A stretch of DNA of 64,000 nucleotides from Bacteriovoracaceae bacterium (GCA_947377285.1 CANCFT010000007.1:52876-116875), one strand, 5' to 3'. Positions 55,573 to 63,740 are shown, counted from the stretch's first letter. Notes: generated by a model from the sequence alone, not told the origin. Program-made: numbers and translations.

Positions 55573-56181
55573 ATGGACAATAGACTATCAACACCTTCTT
55601 CAAGAAATAAAGGACCCATTTTAGAGGTTCTAAAAGAAATCATTCAAAATGATCCATTGAGAGTTTTTGAAATTGGATCGGGAAGTGCTGAGCACGCCGT
55701 ACATTTTGCTAAGTACTTTAAAGATGTTATTTGGACAACTTCAGACAGAACTAGCGAGCATTCCTCTATAACATCTGCCCTTAAGCTTGCTAAGTTATCA
55801 AACTTAAGAGGCCCTTTGGCTTTTGAAGTCGGTAAAGACGATTTTCCTAAATACACCTATGATCTCGTTTATACTTCCAATACCTTTCATATGATGAGTT
55901 GGAAGCAATGTAAGAACCTAATGAAGATACTTGGCAACCGCTTAAGAGAAGGGTCTCAAGTTGTTATCTACGGGCCTTTTAATTATGATGGTCATTTTAC
56001 TTCGGAAAGCAATGAGCGTTTTGATGGGGAACTTAAAGAGAGTGATTCAAATCGAGGTATTCGAGCATTCGAAGATGTAAATAAGAATATGGTTAAAAAT
56101 GGGTTCACTTTGTATAATGATTATCCCATGCCGGCCAATAATAGACTTCTGGTTTTTACTCGGTTGGTTTTTGTTAAATAA
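55573..56181 (+). CDS. DUF938 methyltransferase-like protein
   Basis: The 202-residue protein has RNKGPILEVLKEII and FEIGSGSAEHAVHFAKYF near residue 35, the SAM-binding loop typical of DUF938. VYTSNTFHMMSW and GPFNYDGHFTSESNERFD complete the family pattern. No substrate is known. A TATATT box lies 7 bases before the ATG. Confidence 0.9.
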   Translation: MDNRLSTPSSRNKGPILEVLKEIIQNDPLRVFEIGSGSAEHAVHFAKYFKDVIWTTSDRTSEHSSITSALKLAKLSNLRGPLAFEVGKDDFPKYTYDLVYTSNTFHMMSWKQCKNLMKILGNRLREGSQVVIYGPFNYDGHFTSESNERFDGELKESDSNRGIRAFEDVNKNMVKNGFTLYNDYPMPANNRLLVFTRLVFVK

Positions 56182-56215
56182 TCTCGTCTTTTAGTTGTCT
56201 TGGCGTTTGTATAGA

Positions 56216-56244
56216 TTGCCGTAGTCCCTAATCCTCACTATAAT
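56216..56244 (+). promoter_or_regulatory. Leaderless promoter of ABC-F copy 2
   Basis: TTGCCG (56216-56221), a 17-base spacer and TATAAT (56239-56244) end 7 bases before the ATG. The -35, spacing and -10 match ABC-F copy 1. Confidence 0.75.
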
Positions 56245-56251
56245 TCGCGCC

Positions 56252-57859
56252 ATGAGTATATTATGTAATTTAAAAAATATTTCGTTGAATTTCGGACTCA
56301 AAACCATTTTCAATAAGGCCCAACTAACAGTTAATGTCGGAGACCGTATAGGGCTCCTCGGATTAAATGGAAAAGGAAAATCAACTCTCTTTAAAATTTT
56401 AAATGGTGAAGTTGTTCCTGATCATGTGACGCCGCCATTTGAATTTCATAAGGCCCGCGGAGAAGACAATCTTCGTTTTTCTCTTTTTTACGTTCCACAG
56501 GAATTGCCTTTAGAAGGAAATGAAACTTTATCGATTAATGATTATTTTTTCGTGTTCTATCCTGAACTAAAAGTCATGTTTGAAGAAGACTTAGAAAAGT
56601 TTGAACAGAATCATGGTTGGGAGCTCATTCAAAACTATGAATCCTATTTAAAATATTTCAACTTACTCGACTTAGATAAAATTGTTTCAGAACTTAGTGG
56701 AGGAGAGCAAAAGAAAATACTTTTAAGCTTAGGGCTTTCAAGTATTGCTAATTTAATTCTTTGGGACGAACCTACAAACCATTTAGATATTGAAACGATT
56801 CGATTATTTGAAGATGAATTAAGTACAACTTCTAAAGCTTTCATGCTTATTACACATGATAGGTATTTACTTTCAAAGTTAACTAAAAGAATTCTACATA
56901 TCCAACAAGGTGTAATTGAAAGTTTTGCAGGATCGTATACCGACTATCTCCAATTCTTAGAAGAGTCAGAGCACTCTAAAATGAAACTTTTAGAAAAACT
57001 CAAAAATAATTTAGAGCGCGAACAAGCTTGGATGAGACAAGGGGTTAAGGCCCGTCGAACGAGAAGTAAAAAACGAGTAGAAGATTTTAATGAACTTAAA
57101 GACAAAGTAACAACGATTAAAAGTGAAGCTAAAAGAACACTTGATCTCAATCTTTCAAAATCTAATCGTCAGACTAAGGTTTTGGCATCGTTTACAGATT
57201 TAAGTTTTTCCTACGATGGAAGTAATAAGTTTTTATTTGACAATATTTCCGGCGAAATCCAAAAAGGAAATAAAATTGGTCTTCTCGGAAACAATGGAGT
57301 TGGCAAGTCGACTCTTTTAAAACTCCTATTAGAAGAACTTGTGCCGACAAAAGGAAAATTAAAAACTGCCGATGGATTAAAGGTTCAATACTTCTCTCAA
57401 AAACGTGATGAACTAGAAGTTAATAGTAGCCCTTACTTAGTTTTAGGTGATGGCTCAGATTTTGTTGAACTTCCAGATGGATCAAAAAAACACGTTTTTT
57501 CTTATTTCGAAAGTTTCCTATTCCACCGCGATGATATTCACCGTCCACTTAAAACTTTTTCTGGTGGAGAAAAAAGCCGGCTGCAGTTGGCCCTTAATTT
57601 AACCCGAGTAGGAGATATTCTAATCTTCGATGAACCAACTAACGATCTCGACTTAGAAACGATACAAATTCTTGAAGAAAAACTTAGCACTTTTCAAGGT
57701 GCCGTCATTCTCATCAGCCACGACAGAACATTTTTAAGTACTGTCACCAATAAAGTCTGGCTTCTAGAAGATGGAAAACTTCAAAATTTTGAAGGTGGAT
57801 ATGAGCAAGTCTCGCCTTATCTAGAGGCATTAGAGATGGAGCGAGACTTGAAAAAGTAA
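56252..57859 (+). CDS. ABC-F ATPase, Uup-like (copy 2)
   Basis: A 535-residue paralog of the 43566-45485 gene, aligning over both ABC domains: GLNGKGKST, LSGGEQKK, MRQGVKARRTRSKKRVE linker, GNNGVGKST and FSGGEKSRLQ. The C-terminal coiled coil of copy 1 (about 80 residues) is missing; this copy stops at LEMERDLKK. The two copies are oppositely oriented and 10.8 kb apart. Functional specialisation or redundancy is unknown. Confidence 0.92.
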   Translation: MSILCNLKNISLNFGLKTIFNKAQLTVNVGDRIGLLGLNGKGKSTLFKILNGEVVPDHVTPPFEFHKARGEDNLRFSLFYVPQELPLEGNETLSINDYFFVFYPELKVMFEEDLEKFEQNHGWELIQNYESYLKYFNLLDLDKIVSELSGGEQKKILLSLGLSSIANLILWDEPTNHLDIETIRLFEDELSTTSKAFMLITHDRYLLSKLTKRILHIQQGVIESFAGSYTDYLQFLEESEHSKMKLLEKLKNNLEREQAWMRQGVKARRTRSKKRVEDFNELKDKVTTIKSEAKRTLDLNLSKSNRQTKVLASFTDLSFSYDGSNKFLFDNISGEIQKGNKIGLLGNNGVGKSTLLKLLLEELVPTKGKLKTADGLKVQYFSQKRDELEVNSSPYLVLGDGSDFVELPDGSKKHVFSYFESFLFHRDDIHRPLKTFSGGEKSRLQLALNLTRVGDILIFDEPTNDLDLETIQILEEKLSTFQGAVILISHDRTFLSTVTNKVWLLEDGKLQNFEGGYEQVSPYLEALEMERDLKK

Positions 57860-57862
57860 TTT

Positions 57863-58816
57863 TTAAGAGTTGGGAAATTGTCTTACCCAAGTTCTTAAAA
57901 GTGATCTTCTTAAATGTCCTTGTTTGCCAGCCTTTTTTTCATCAATTGAAATGGAATCCATTGCATCGACAAAACATTTTCTGTCGTGAAGAACCTTACT
58001 GTCGTTAGCGACTAGGATTTCCCCCTCCTGTAACCGATAGATCAATTGGAAGCACGACATATTTAGAGCAGCATCTAAAGCATCTAGGGCCCGAACCTGG
58101 TCAGAGTTTAGTAATTTACCAGCTCGTAAGTGAGCTGATTCCATATAAGTTCTTAAATGGCGAAATTGAGCTTCTCCATGGGAGTCAAGGCTGATGATGG
58201 GAGCCTCATAAAGTTCTTTTGAAATACCACGGTATTCCCAAGTAAATTTTTCCATGAGAATTTCTAGTTCTTTCGGGGCATATTCTTTTAAATATTCATA
58301 AACAGCTTGCCCGTTAACAATAATATTTTCACCGCCAATCATTGCAGGAGCAACACAGCCAACAAGAAGGTATTGATAAGTTTCTGGTATATTAACATTG
58401 TCAGTATGAATCGCACCCATTTCATGGGTCTGGTGATATCGAGCACCATCTTTAATTCTTCTCATTGGGTCGCGGTCGAAAATATGGATTAAGTGGCGAC
58501 CTTCTTCATTTTGGAGAATAGTTTCTCCCAGGAGCTTAGAAACTATCCATTGAAAAGTTTCAATTTCGTAATACATTAGACCTGGAATAGCTTTTAATAT
58601 GACGATTTTTTGACCTTGATCTACTTCTTTTTCAATAGTCTTCAATTCTTTTATTATTGATTTAAAATTTTCAGGATTGATAACCGTTTGATCAACAAAT
58701 TGATGCTTGCCAATTTTTTGTGCAAAATCTCTAATTTCTTGGTTACTTTCATCATTAAATGCATAAAAGATTTTTGATTGATTAAGTGAATTAATATCCC
58801 ATTTTAAATTGCGCAT
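57863..58816 (-). CDS. TauD/TfdA-like Fe(II)/2-oxoglutarate dioxygenase
   Basis: The 317-residue protein has the dioxygenase metal triad: IHTDNV (H-x-D) near residue 140, a distal His in LHDRKCF and an Arg for 2-oxoglutarate (LLRTWVR). The family oxidises taurine, gamma-butyrobetaine, amino acids in natural-product pathways or other small substrates; the substrate is not visible. AAGGA precedes the ATG. It may be regulated through the inverted repeat at 58837-58863. Confidence 0.87.
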   Translation of the reverse strand: MRNLKWDINSLNQSKIFYAFNDESNQEIRDFAQKIGKHQFVDQTVINPENFKSIIKELKTIEKEVDQGQKIVILKAIPGLMYYEIETFQWIVSKLLGETILQNEEGRHLIHIFDRDPMRRIKDGARYHQTHEMGAIHTDNVNIPETYQYLLVGCVAPAMIGGENIIVNGQAVYEYLKEYAPKELEILMEKFTWEYRGISKELYEAPIISLDSHGEAQFRHLRTYMESAHLRAGKLLNSDQVRALDALDAALNMSCFQLIYRLQEGEILVANDSKVLHDRKCFVDAMDSISIDEKKAGKQGHLRRSLLRTWVRQFPNS

Positions 58817-58836
58817 AATTTATCCTTAAAAGTTTT

Positions 58837-58863
58837 ATTGAATTAAAGTGAGAATAATTCAAT
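58837..58863. repeat. ATTGAATTA/TAATTCAAT inverted repeat in the TauD-like promoter region
   Basis: A perfect 9-bp arm pair with a 9-nt spacer lies 21 bases upstream of the dioxygenase start. It has an operator-like position. Similar motifs lie at 61116-61145 and 62196-62220. Confidence 0.55.
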
Positions 58864-58929
58864 TAACTTTTTTAGCCACTGATACAGATCATGTTTTCTT
58901 TATTCCTCAGGGTTATGATAACAGTCATA

Positions 58930-58948
58930 AGGATTCATAGTGAATCCT
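58930..58948 (+). other. Hairpin in the hemN upstream region
   Basis: AGGATTCA/TGAATCCT with a 3-nt loop, 13 bases before the small ORF at 58962. It follows a TATGAT box (58914-58919), so it would be in the 5' leader if that promoter is used. Confidence 0.5.
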
Positions 58949-58961
58949 CGTTTAAAGGATT

Positions 58962-59057
58962 ATGTATGAAAGTATCGATATGGTTTTAGTGAAAATTGAA
59001 AAACAAGCAATTAAGTATAAAGAAAAATTTAATAAGCTCCATCTGGGAAAGCTATAG
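58962..59057 (+). CDS. 31-residue peptide ORF upstream of hemN
   Basis: The ATG is preceded by AAAGGATT. The translated peptide is basic and amphipathic (MYESIDMVLVKIEK, then Lys-rich). A terminator follows at 59087-59114, so this could be a stand-alone small gene, or a leader peptide controlling hemN. No family known. Confidence 0.4.
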   Translation: MYESIDMVLVKIEKQAIKYKEKFNKLHLGKL

Positions 59058-59086
59058 GGTTTTTGAGGTAGAATAATTATAATTCC

Positions 59087-59114
59087 AAAAGCTGATTTCG
59101 GTCAGTTTTTTTTT
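59087..59114 (+). terminator. Intrinsic terminator before hemN
   Basis: AAAAGCTGA pairs with TCAGTTTTT (one G-T pair) around a 6-nt loop, followed by further T. It ends the small ORF transcript and lies only 25 bases before the hemN start. Confidence 0.65.
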
Positions 59115-59139
59115 AATGATTTGCAGGCATAATCTGTGA

Positions 59140-60480
59140 ATGAAAACACTTAACGATCTTATCAAAAAATACAACCGCCCAGGCCCTCGTTATACCAGTT
59201 ATCCGCCAGTTCCGTTTTGGAATAATGCTCCTAGTGAAGGAGAGTGGATAACACATCTTAAAAATACCTATCAAGAGTCTGTTGGCGTTGATCTTTATGT
59301 CCATGTTCCTTTTTGTGAAAGCCTTTGCTATTACTGCGGCTGTAACCGGACCATTACTAAAAATCATGAAGTCGAAGAATTCTATTTATCTGCTCTTTTA
59401 AAAGAATGGGAAATTTATAAAGATAAATTGGGATCATTAAAAATAAATTCACTTCATTTTGGAGGAGGGACTCCAACTTTTTTGTCTCCTCAAAATCTTG
59501 AACGATTAATTACGACATTACTTCAAAATAAATCTTCGGCTTTTATTGGTTCAATTGAAGTCGACCCTCGCACCTGCAATGATGGACATCTTGAAGTGCT
59601 TGCTCGTTGTGATATCTTGCGAGTCTCTTTAGGTATTCAAGATTTTGATCCTGCAGTTCAAAAAGCTATTAATCGAGATCAGCCGCCTCTGATGGTAGAA
59701 ACCTTAGTGAGCAAATTGCGGGCCCATCATTTTTCTTCGATTAACTTCGATCTCATTTATGGATTGCCAAAACAATCTCTCGAATCAATTTCTAGCACTA
59801 TGGAAATTGTCGCTAAAATGAGACCAGACCTCATTGCATTTTATAGTTATGCCCACTTGCCTGATAGAATAAAAAATCAGCGCTTGATCGCTGAAGGTGA
59901 TCTTCCAACTCCAGAATTAAAACGTGAGCTGTATGAGTTGGGAAAAAAATTGCTTTTAGAAAATGGCTATGCTGACGTCGGCATGGATCATTTCGCCTTA
60001 CCATCGAGTTTTTTATATAAGGCCCTTCAAGATAAAAAATTACACCGTAATTTTATGGGTTATGTCGATAAAAAGTCTCCCATCTTAATTGGGCTTGGAC
60101 CGACATCTATTTCAGATTCGTCTATGAGTTTTGTTCAAAATATCAAAGATATGAAAGCTTATCAGCAAAAAGTTATGTCAGGGGCTCTTCCCATTGAAAT
60201 AGGTCACACTCATAACGAAAAAGATTTATTAATCCAAGAAGTTGTTTTGGAGATGATGTGCCATAACGAAATTAAAGTGAGTAATAAAGAAAATCTACCC
60301 TATTGGGCAGAGATAGAGGCAGAGCTTAAAGCCTTTCAAGAAGATGGAATACTTGAGTTAGTAAAAAATCAAATTCGCATCACACCAATCGGTAAGGGCT
60401 TTGTGCGAAATATAGCGATGAGCTTTGATTATCATTTAAGAGAACAAGCAACAAAAGTTAAATTTAGTCAGACTATTTAA
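59140..60480 (+). CDS. hemN: Oxygen-independent coproporphyrinogen III oxidase
   Basis: A radical-SAM enzyme converting coproporphyrinogen III to protoporphyrinogen IX. The [4Fe-4S] motif is CESLCYYCGC near residues 55-65 (CxxxCxxC, plus the extra Cys seen in HemN). It has FGGGTPTFL and a HemN C-terminal domain. The length is 446 residues. There is no SD: a CATAAT box at 59128-59133 ends 6 bases before the ATG. The start is therefore either leaderless or downstream of a read-through terminator. Confidence 0.93.
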   Translation: MKTLNDLIKKYNRPGPRYTSYPPVPFWNNAPSEGEWITHLKNTYQESVGVDLYVHVPFCESLCYYCGCNRTITKNHEVEEFYLSALLKEWEIYKDKLGSLKINSLHFGGGTPTFLSPQNLERLITTLLQNKSSAFIGSIEVDPRTCNDGHLEVLARCDILRVSLGIQDFDPAVQKAINRDQPPLMVETLVSKLRAHHFSSINFDLIYGLPKQSLESISSTMEIVAKMRPDLIAFYSYAHLPDRIKNQRLIAEGDLPTPELKRELYELGKKLLLENGYADVGMDHFALPSSFLYKALQDKKLHRNFMGYVDKKSPILIGLGPTSISDSSMSFVQNIKDMKAYQQKVMSGALPIEIGHTHNEKDLLIQEVVLEMMCHNEIKVSNKENLPYWAEIEAELKAFQEDGILELVKNQIRITPIGKGFVRNIAMSFDYHLREQATKVKFSQTI

Positions 60481-60498
60481 TTGGGGACATGTTATACA

Positions 60499-60543
60499 AA
60501 ACTTACCCTTTATTATTTGTTTTTAATTATAAAGGGTAAAGTT
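60499..60543. terminator. Bidirectional terminator hairpin
   Basis: Long arms AACTTACCCTTTAT and ATAAAGGGTAAAGTT enclose an AT-rich loop between the convergent hemN and 60548-61066 genes. Confidence 0.75.
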
Positions 60544-60547
60544 GGTT

Positions 60548-61066
60548 TTACTTTCTTTGGCAAACAGACAATGGGAATGTTTCTTCGATACCATAACGAA
60601 CATGGGTAAATTTTATTTTACCAGCTCCATCTCCACGGACTACAGCAGTTTGTAGTCTTTCTTGAACATGCCGGAAACAAACATCAGAACCTGATTCATC
60701 TTTTCCAATTTCTTTAACTTCAACTAATTGTCGATTTATTTTAATATTTTCAGTGCGATTTCCACTTGAAAGAATGTCACCGATAGTCAGACCTGTTTTA
60801 TCATTTTCAGATCGTTTGCAAATCCCAGCCGTCATACAAGGCTCACCCAGTAGATCTCCTGCTTTAATATTTGAATGATCAAAAATTGTCCAACCATCAA
60901 GACTCTTAATGTTAATCTTTAATTCGCCCGTTCCATATCCCTTGTCCGAACAGCGCACACTACTTTCTGTGAGTTCTATATCAGTAAACTTACTATCTGA
61001 TAATAAAAGTCGTTCAGTCGCCATTAAATTTGTAGAAACGAGTGCTAGCAATAATATTTTTTTCAT
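60548..61066 (-). CDS. Secreted hypothetical protein
   Basis: AGGGGGAATTT precedes the ATG. The signal peptide (ends LMATE near residue 18) exports a protein of about 155 residues with six cysteines (CSDKG, CMTAGICKR, CFRH, CQRK). These probably form disulfides, a pattern of stable periplasmic or secreted proteins. No known family. Confidence 0.78.
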   Translation of the reverse strand: MKKILLLALVSTNLMATERLLLSDSKFTDIELTESSVRCSDKGYGTGELKINIKSLDGWTIFDHSNIKAGDLLGEPCMTAGICKRSENDKTGLTIGDILSSGNRTENIKINRQLVEVKEIGKDESGSDVCFRHVQERLQTAVVRGDGAGKIKFTHVRYGIEETFPLSVCQRK

Positions 61067-61115
61067 AAATTCCCCCTTGGTGTAGAGGTTATAGTGCTGA
61101 ATGTAATATAAATAT

Positions 61116-61145
61116 ATTGAATATATTTAATAATCATGATTCAAT
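61116..61145. repeat. ATTGAAT...ATTCAAT inverted motif upstream of the LysR gene
   Basis: ATTGAAT (61116-61122) and its complement (61139-61145) are 16 bases apart, 6 bases before the LysR start. LysR regulators usually bind their own promoter, so this is a candidate site. Confidence 0.4.
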
Positions 61146-61151
61146 TTATGA

Positions 61152-61979
61152 ATGATAAACTCAAGCGACTTAAAATCATTTCTGACAACAGCTAAAACTC
61201 TGCACTTAACTAAAGCTGCTAAGGAGCTTGGACTTTCTCAACCGGCCCTTAGTCATTGCATAAAGCGCTTAGAACTGGAGCTTGGAGAAGAGCTGTTCTT
61301 GCGAAGAAAAAATGGATTAATTATGACAAAGTCAGGAGAGTTCCTTCTCTTGAGGGGACAAAAAATTTGCGATGACCTAGAGGGTGTTGCTAATTTTTTA
61401 AAAACCGGTCATGGCGCAATAAAACAGACGCTAACATTAGGTATACATTCTTCAGTAGCCTGTTATACTCTTCCTTACTTAATAAAAGAATTAAAAAATT
61501 TAGAACTTAATTTTCGTTTTGGTCTTTCTCGAGAAGTGACAGAATGGATCCAAGAAGGAAAAGTTGATTGTGGCATCATTATTAATCCATATCCACATAG
61601 CAATTTAGTTATTAATCAGATTGATAAAGATAATGTAACTCTCTGGTGCCATAAAAAATCAACGAATAAAGATAAGCTTTTTTTTGATCCACAATTATAT
61701 CAAACTCATTCTATTTTGAGACAGCTAGAAAAAAAAGGAATTGAATTTGCTCATCAATATCCAATTTCTAACCTTGAGCTTATAGCTAAGTTTATTTATG
61801 AGGGAGTAGGTGTTGGAATTTTGCCTGAAAAAGTTGTGAAAAATTATTATCCAGAGCTTACTAAAGTTTATTCAAGTGATATTAAACCATTTCAAGATCA
61901 TATTTGTTTTGTGTATTCTGAGGAAAATAAACCACTTTCATCTATAGCTCAATTAAAGGCAGCTTTAAAAAAGCAATGA
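61152..61979 (+). CDS. LysR-family transcriptional regulator
   Basis: The N-terminal winged helix-turn-helix matches LysR (FLTTAKTLHLTKAAKELGLSQ then ALSHCIKRLE, residues about 9-40). A substrate-binding-like domain fills residues 90-275. It is 275 residues, typical. Effector and targets are unknown. The ATTGAAT/ATTCAAT motif upstream and again near 62.2 kb could be its sites. Confidence 0.92.
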   Translation: MINSSDLKSFLTTAKTLHLTKAAKELGLSQPALSHCIKRLELELGEELFLRRKNGLIMTKSGEFLLLRGQKICDDLEGVANFLKTGHGAIKQTLTLGIHSSVACYTLPYLIKELKNLELNFRFGLSREVTEWIQEGKVDCGIIINPYPHSNLVINQIDKDNVTLWCHKKSTNKDKLFFDPQLYQTHSILRQLEKKGIEFAHQYPISNLELIAKFIYEGVGVGILPEKVVKNYYPELTKVYSSDIKPFQDHICFVYSEENKPLSSIAQLKAALKKQ

Positions 61980-62094
61980 TTGTTAAAAATGCCTGTGCTT
62001 GACGAAAATTTAAAAAATAAATTCAGAAAATAGATCTCACACAGGATCTTTAGTCATACTAAGTTTTATTATTTATTAAACTAAAGGAATACTA

Positions 62095-62145
62095 ATGAAT
62101 TCTTACTACGAGGAATTTTTTAATGATTACTTAAATGAATATTGA
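62095..62145 (+). CDS. 16-residue peptide ORF
   Basis: AAAGGA lies 6 bases before the ATG. The peptide MNSYYEEFFNDYLNEY is strongly aromatic and acidic. It may be a leader peptide or a real small protein. The good SD is the only evidence. Confidence 0.3.
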   Translation: MNSYYEEFFNDYLNEY

Positions 62146-62195
62146 ATATTCCATCATTGAAGACTGCTCTGAAGAACGGCAGGCAAGTGGGTGAA

Positions 62196-62220
62196 ATTGA
62201 ATACGTTTTTTCTATTCAAT
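62196..62220. repeat. ATTGAATA/TATTCAAT inverted repeat
   Basis: Perfect 8-bp arms and a 9-nt loop with a T run inside. The same core as 58837-58863 and 61116-61145. It sits about 85 bases before the gene at 62305. Confidence 0.5.
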
Positions 62221-62304
62221 CTTAGTTCAAAACAAAGTTCAAGCTTACTATTTTAATCAACTATTCTATGTTTATACTTTTTTGAAAACTTCCGATAAAA
62301 AGAC

Positions 62305-62688
62305 ATGATTGGAAAAATTCTTCCCATTTCTTCCCAACTAGCAATAACCGTTCACGGTGAGTTGGAACAAAATAAGCGTCATCCATCACATCAAAATTCG
62401 AAGTCAGATGAAAATAAAAAAGATGAATCACACGACGCCAATTTAGATATTTCACAAGTTGAATTAACGGCCTGGGTAAATGAGTTAAACGTCCTGGAAT
62501 GTTATGTTAAAAACAATCTCAAATTTACTTTTTGGATAGGACGGCAGCATACTTTTGTTTGTCTCGTTGATAAAAAGGGACATACTCTTCATGAATATCT
62601 ACCTATTCAATTTAAAAATCTCTATATACAGCTTAAGAAAGATAAAGCTGAATCCAGAAAAGGCACTATATTAAACATGAGTTGTTAA
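62305..62688 (+). CDS. Small protein, possibly FlaG-like
   Basis: The 127-residue protein has a hydrophilic N-terminus rich in Asn, Ser, His and Lys (residues 18-50). A compact C-terminal half follows. Its pattern (NNLKFTFWIGRQ.TFVCLVDKKGHTLHEYLPIQFKNLYIQLKK) recalls the FlaG flagellar domain (sensing-strand, VVD..G..IRQIPPE). No other flagellar gene is near. The similarity is weak and could be chance. The SD is poor. Confidence 0.45.
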   Translation: MIGKILPISSQLAITVHGELEQNKRHPSHQNSKSDENKKDESHDANLDISQVELTAWVNELNVLECYVKNNLKFTFWIGRQHTFVCLVDKKGHTLHEYLPIQFKNLYIQLKKDKAESRKGTILNMSC

Positions 62689-63117
62689 GTCTTAACCAAG
62701 ACAACTTTCGTTGGCACTTTTTTATTAAATTGCTAAGGAAAATTCAATTTAATTGGGCATGATTTAATAACTAGTTATAAAAATCTAGCTTCATCCTCGA
62801 TCGTATTTCCAAATAGTTCTAAAAAGTTTTAAAAATAAATTAAAAAAAATAATTAGTATTTTGGAATTGAGTTATATTGTTTTTACCGGTGAACAAGTCT
62901 CAAGAGAGCAACACTAAAGGAGTCAAACCAATGACATTTAGAAAGAACATGCACGATGGAATTAAAGTTAGTGAAATCGAAGAAAGGCGTCGCGCCTAAA
63001 ATAAAAGATGGAAAAAAGTTATTAGTTTATAAATAGTACCTAGAAACTTTTATTAAAGTTAAAAAATTACACTAGCGAAATTGCCACTAATAGCTTTACG
63101 ACAGACATTTACAAAAT
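62689..63117. other. Gap with a 22-codon ORF
   Basis: The DNA holds the small ORF at 62931-62999 and nothing else that I can support. AT content is high and no RNA gene is seen. Confidence 0.5.
62931..62999 (+). CDS. 22-residue peptide ORF with a strong ribosome binding site
   Basis: AAAGGAG lies 8 bases before the ATG. The peptide starts MTFRKNMHDGIKV and ends basic (EIEERRRA). Near its end the DNA forms GGCG-TCG-CGCC (62986-62996), a GC-rich stem in an AT-rich stretch. No terminator directly follows; the next is 63118-63159. Confidence 0.4.
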   Translation: MTFRKNMHDGIKVSEIEERRRA

Positions 63118-63159
63118 AAAAAAGGCCCTAACAAACTTAATAGTTTTTGGGCCTTTTTT
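63118..63159. terminator. Bidirectional intrinsic terminator
   Basis: AAAAAAGGCCC pairs with GGGCCTTTTTT, with a smaller AAACT/AGTTT stem inside. It ends the minus-strand gene 63171-63740 and possibly the small plus-strand transcript. Confidence 0.85.
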
Positions 63160-63170
63160 AATTTTAATAT

Positions 63171-63740
63171 TTAATTTTGGCTTACTGAGTAACAAAGTTT
63201 ATGATTCTCTTCTGATTTGCAAAGTAATACGATTTCAGCATTCAATCTATTCTGAGCGTTATTGATTTTATCTTTTTGAATTGTAATTTCTTTCTTTAAT
63301 TTTTCTGCATCGTTATTATTGATAAGCACACCAACTTCCATTCCTGCCATAACGACTGGACTAACAATCATTCCAATTGACAATCCAGAGACAAGAATCG
63401 AAAAAGCGTTTGTTGTAAATTTACTGGCAGGACCAACATGGCGCGCCCCCATAAGTTCTGCAAATAAAAAAGTAGGAACTGAAATTATAAATGTTTTGAG
63501 CGCTAAATTTCTTCTTTGGATGAAAATATCTTGTTTGCCAGCGATCGCTAATTCTTTGTTTAATTGAATAGTAATTGTATTTAAGGCATCTTTATATTGG
63601 CCAAGTTCTGATTTTGTTTTCTCTATAGTGTCTAATCTTGTTTTTGCATCTTCATCAAGAGCTTCATTGATTCTTGAGCTTGCAAACGCAGAGTTTCCTA
63701 GAATAAAAACTAAAATCATTGATGTAAAAAATTTTTTCAT
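63171..63740 (-). CDS. Secreted or membrane hypothetical protein
   Basis: AGGAG precedes the ATG. The signal peptide ends at AFASS (residue 20). A coiled-coil-like helix follows (LDEDAKTRLDTIEKTKSELGQYKD), then two hydrophobic segments (TFIISVPTFLFAELMG; ILVSGLSIGMIVSPVVMAGM) and a second helix with KEITIQKDKINNAQ. It ends with a Cys pair. Possibly an inner-membrane protein; no known family. Superficially its layout recalls the 48-52 kb paralogs. Confidence 0.75.
   Translation of the reverse strand: MKKFFTSMILVFILGNSAFASSRINEALDEDAKTRLDTIEKTKSELGQYKDALNTITIQLNKELAIAGKQDIFIQRRNLALKTFIISVPTFLFAELMGARHVGPASKFTTNAFSILVSGLSIGMIVSPVVMAGMEVGVLINNNDAEKLKKEITIQKDKINNAQNRLNAEIVLLCKSEENHKLCYSVSQN

Larger units (their letters stand above)
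61980..62304. other. Gap downstream of LysR with a tiny ORF and inverted repeats
   Basis: It contains a distant CCTGTG/CACAGG pair (about 61991 and 62042), the 16-codon ORF at 62095-62145 and an inverted repeat at 62196-62220. Nothing else, including known RNA genes, is visible. Confidence 0.5.

Noticed and set aside
62641..62735. Terminator of the FlaG-like gene
   Set aside because: There is a T run near 62720 and weak pairings before it, but no stem long enough to support a call.
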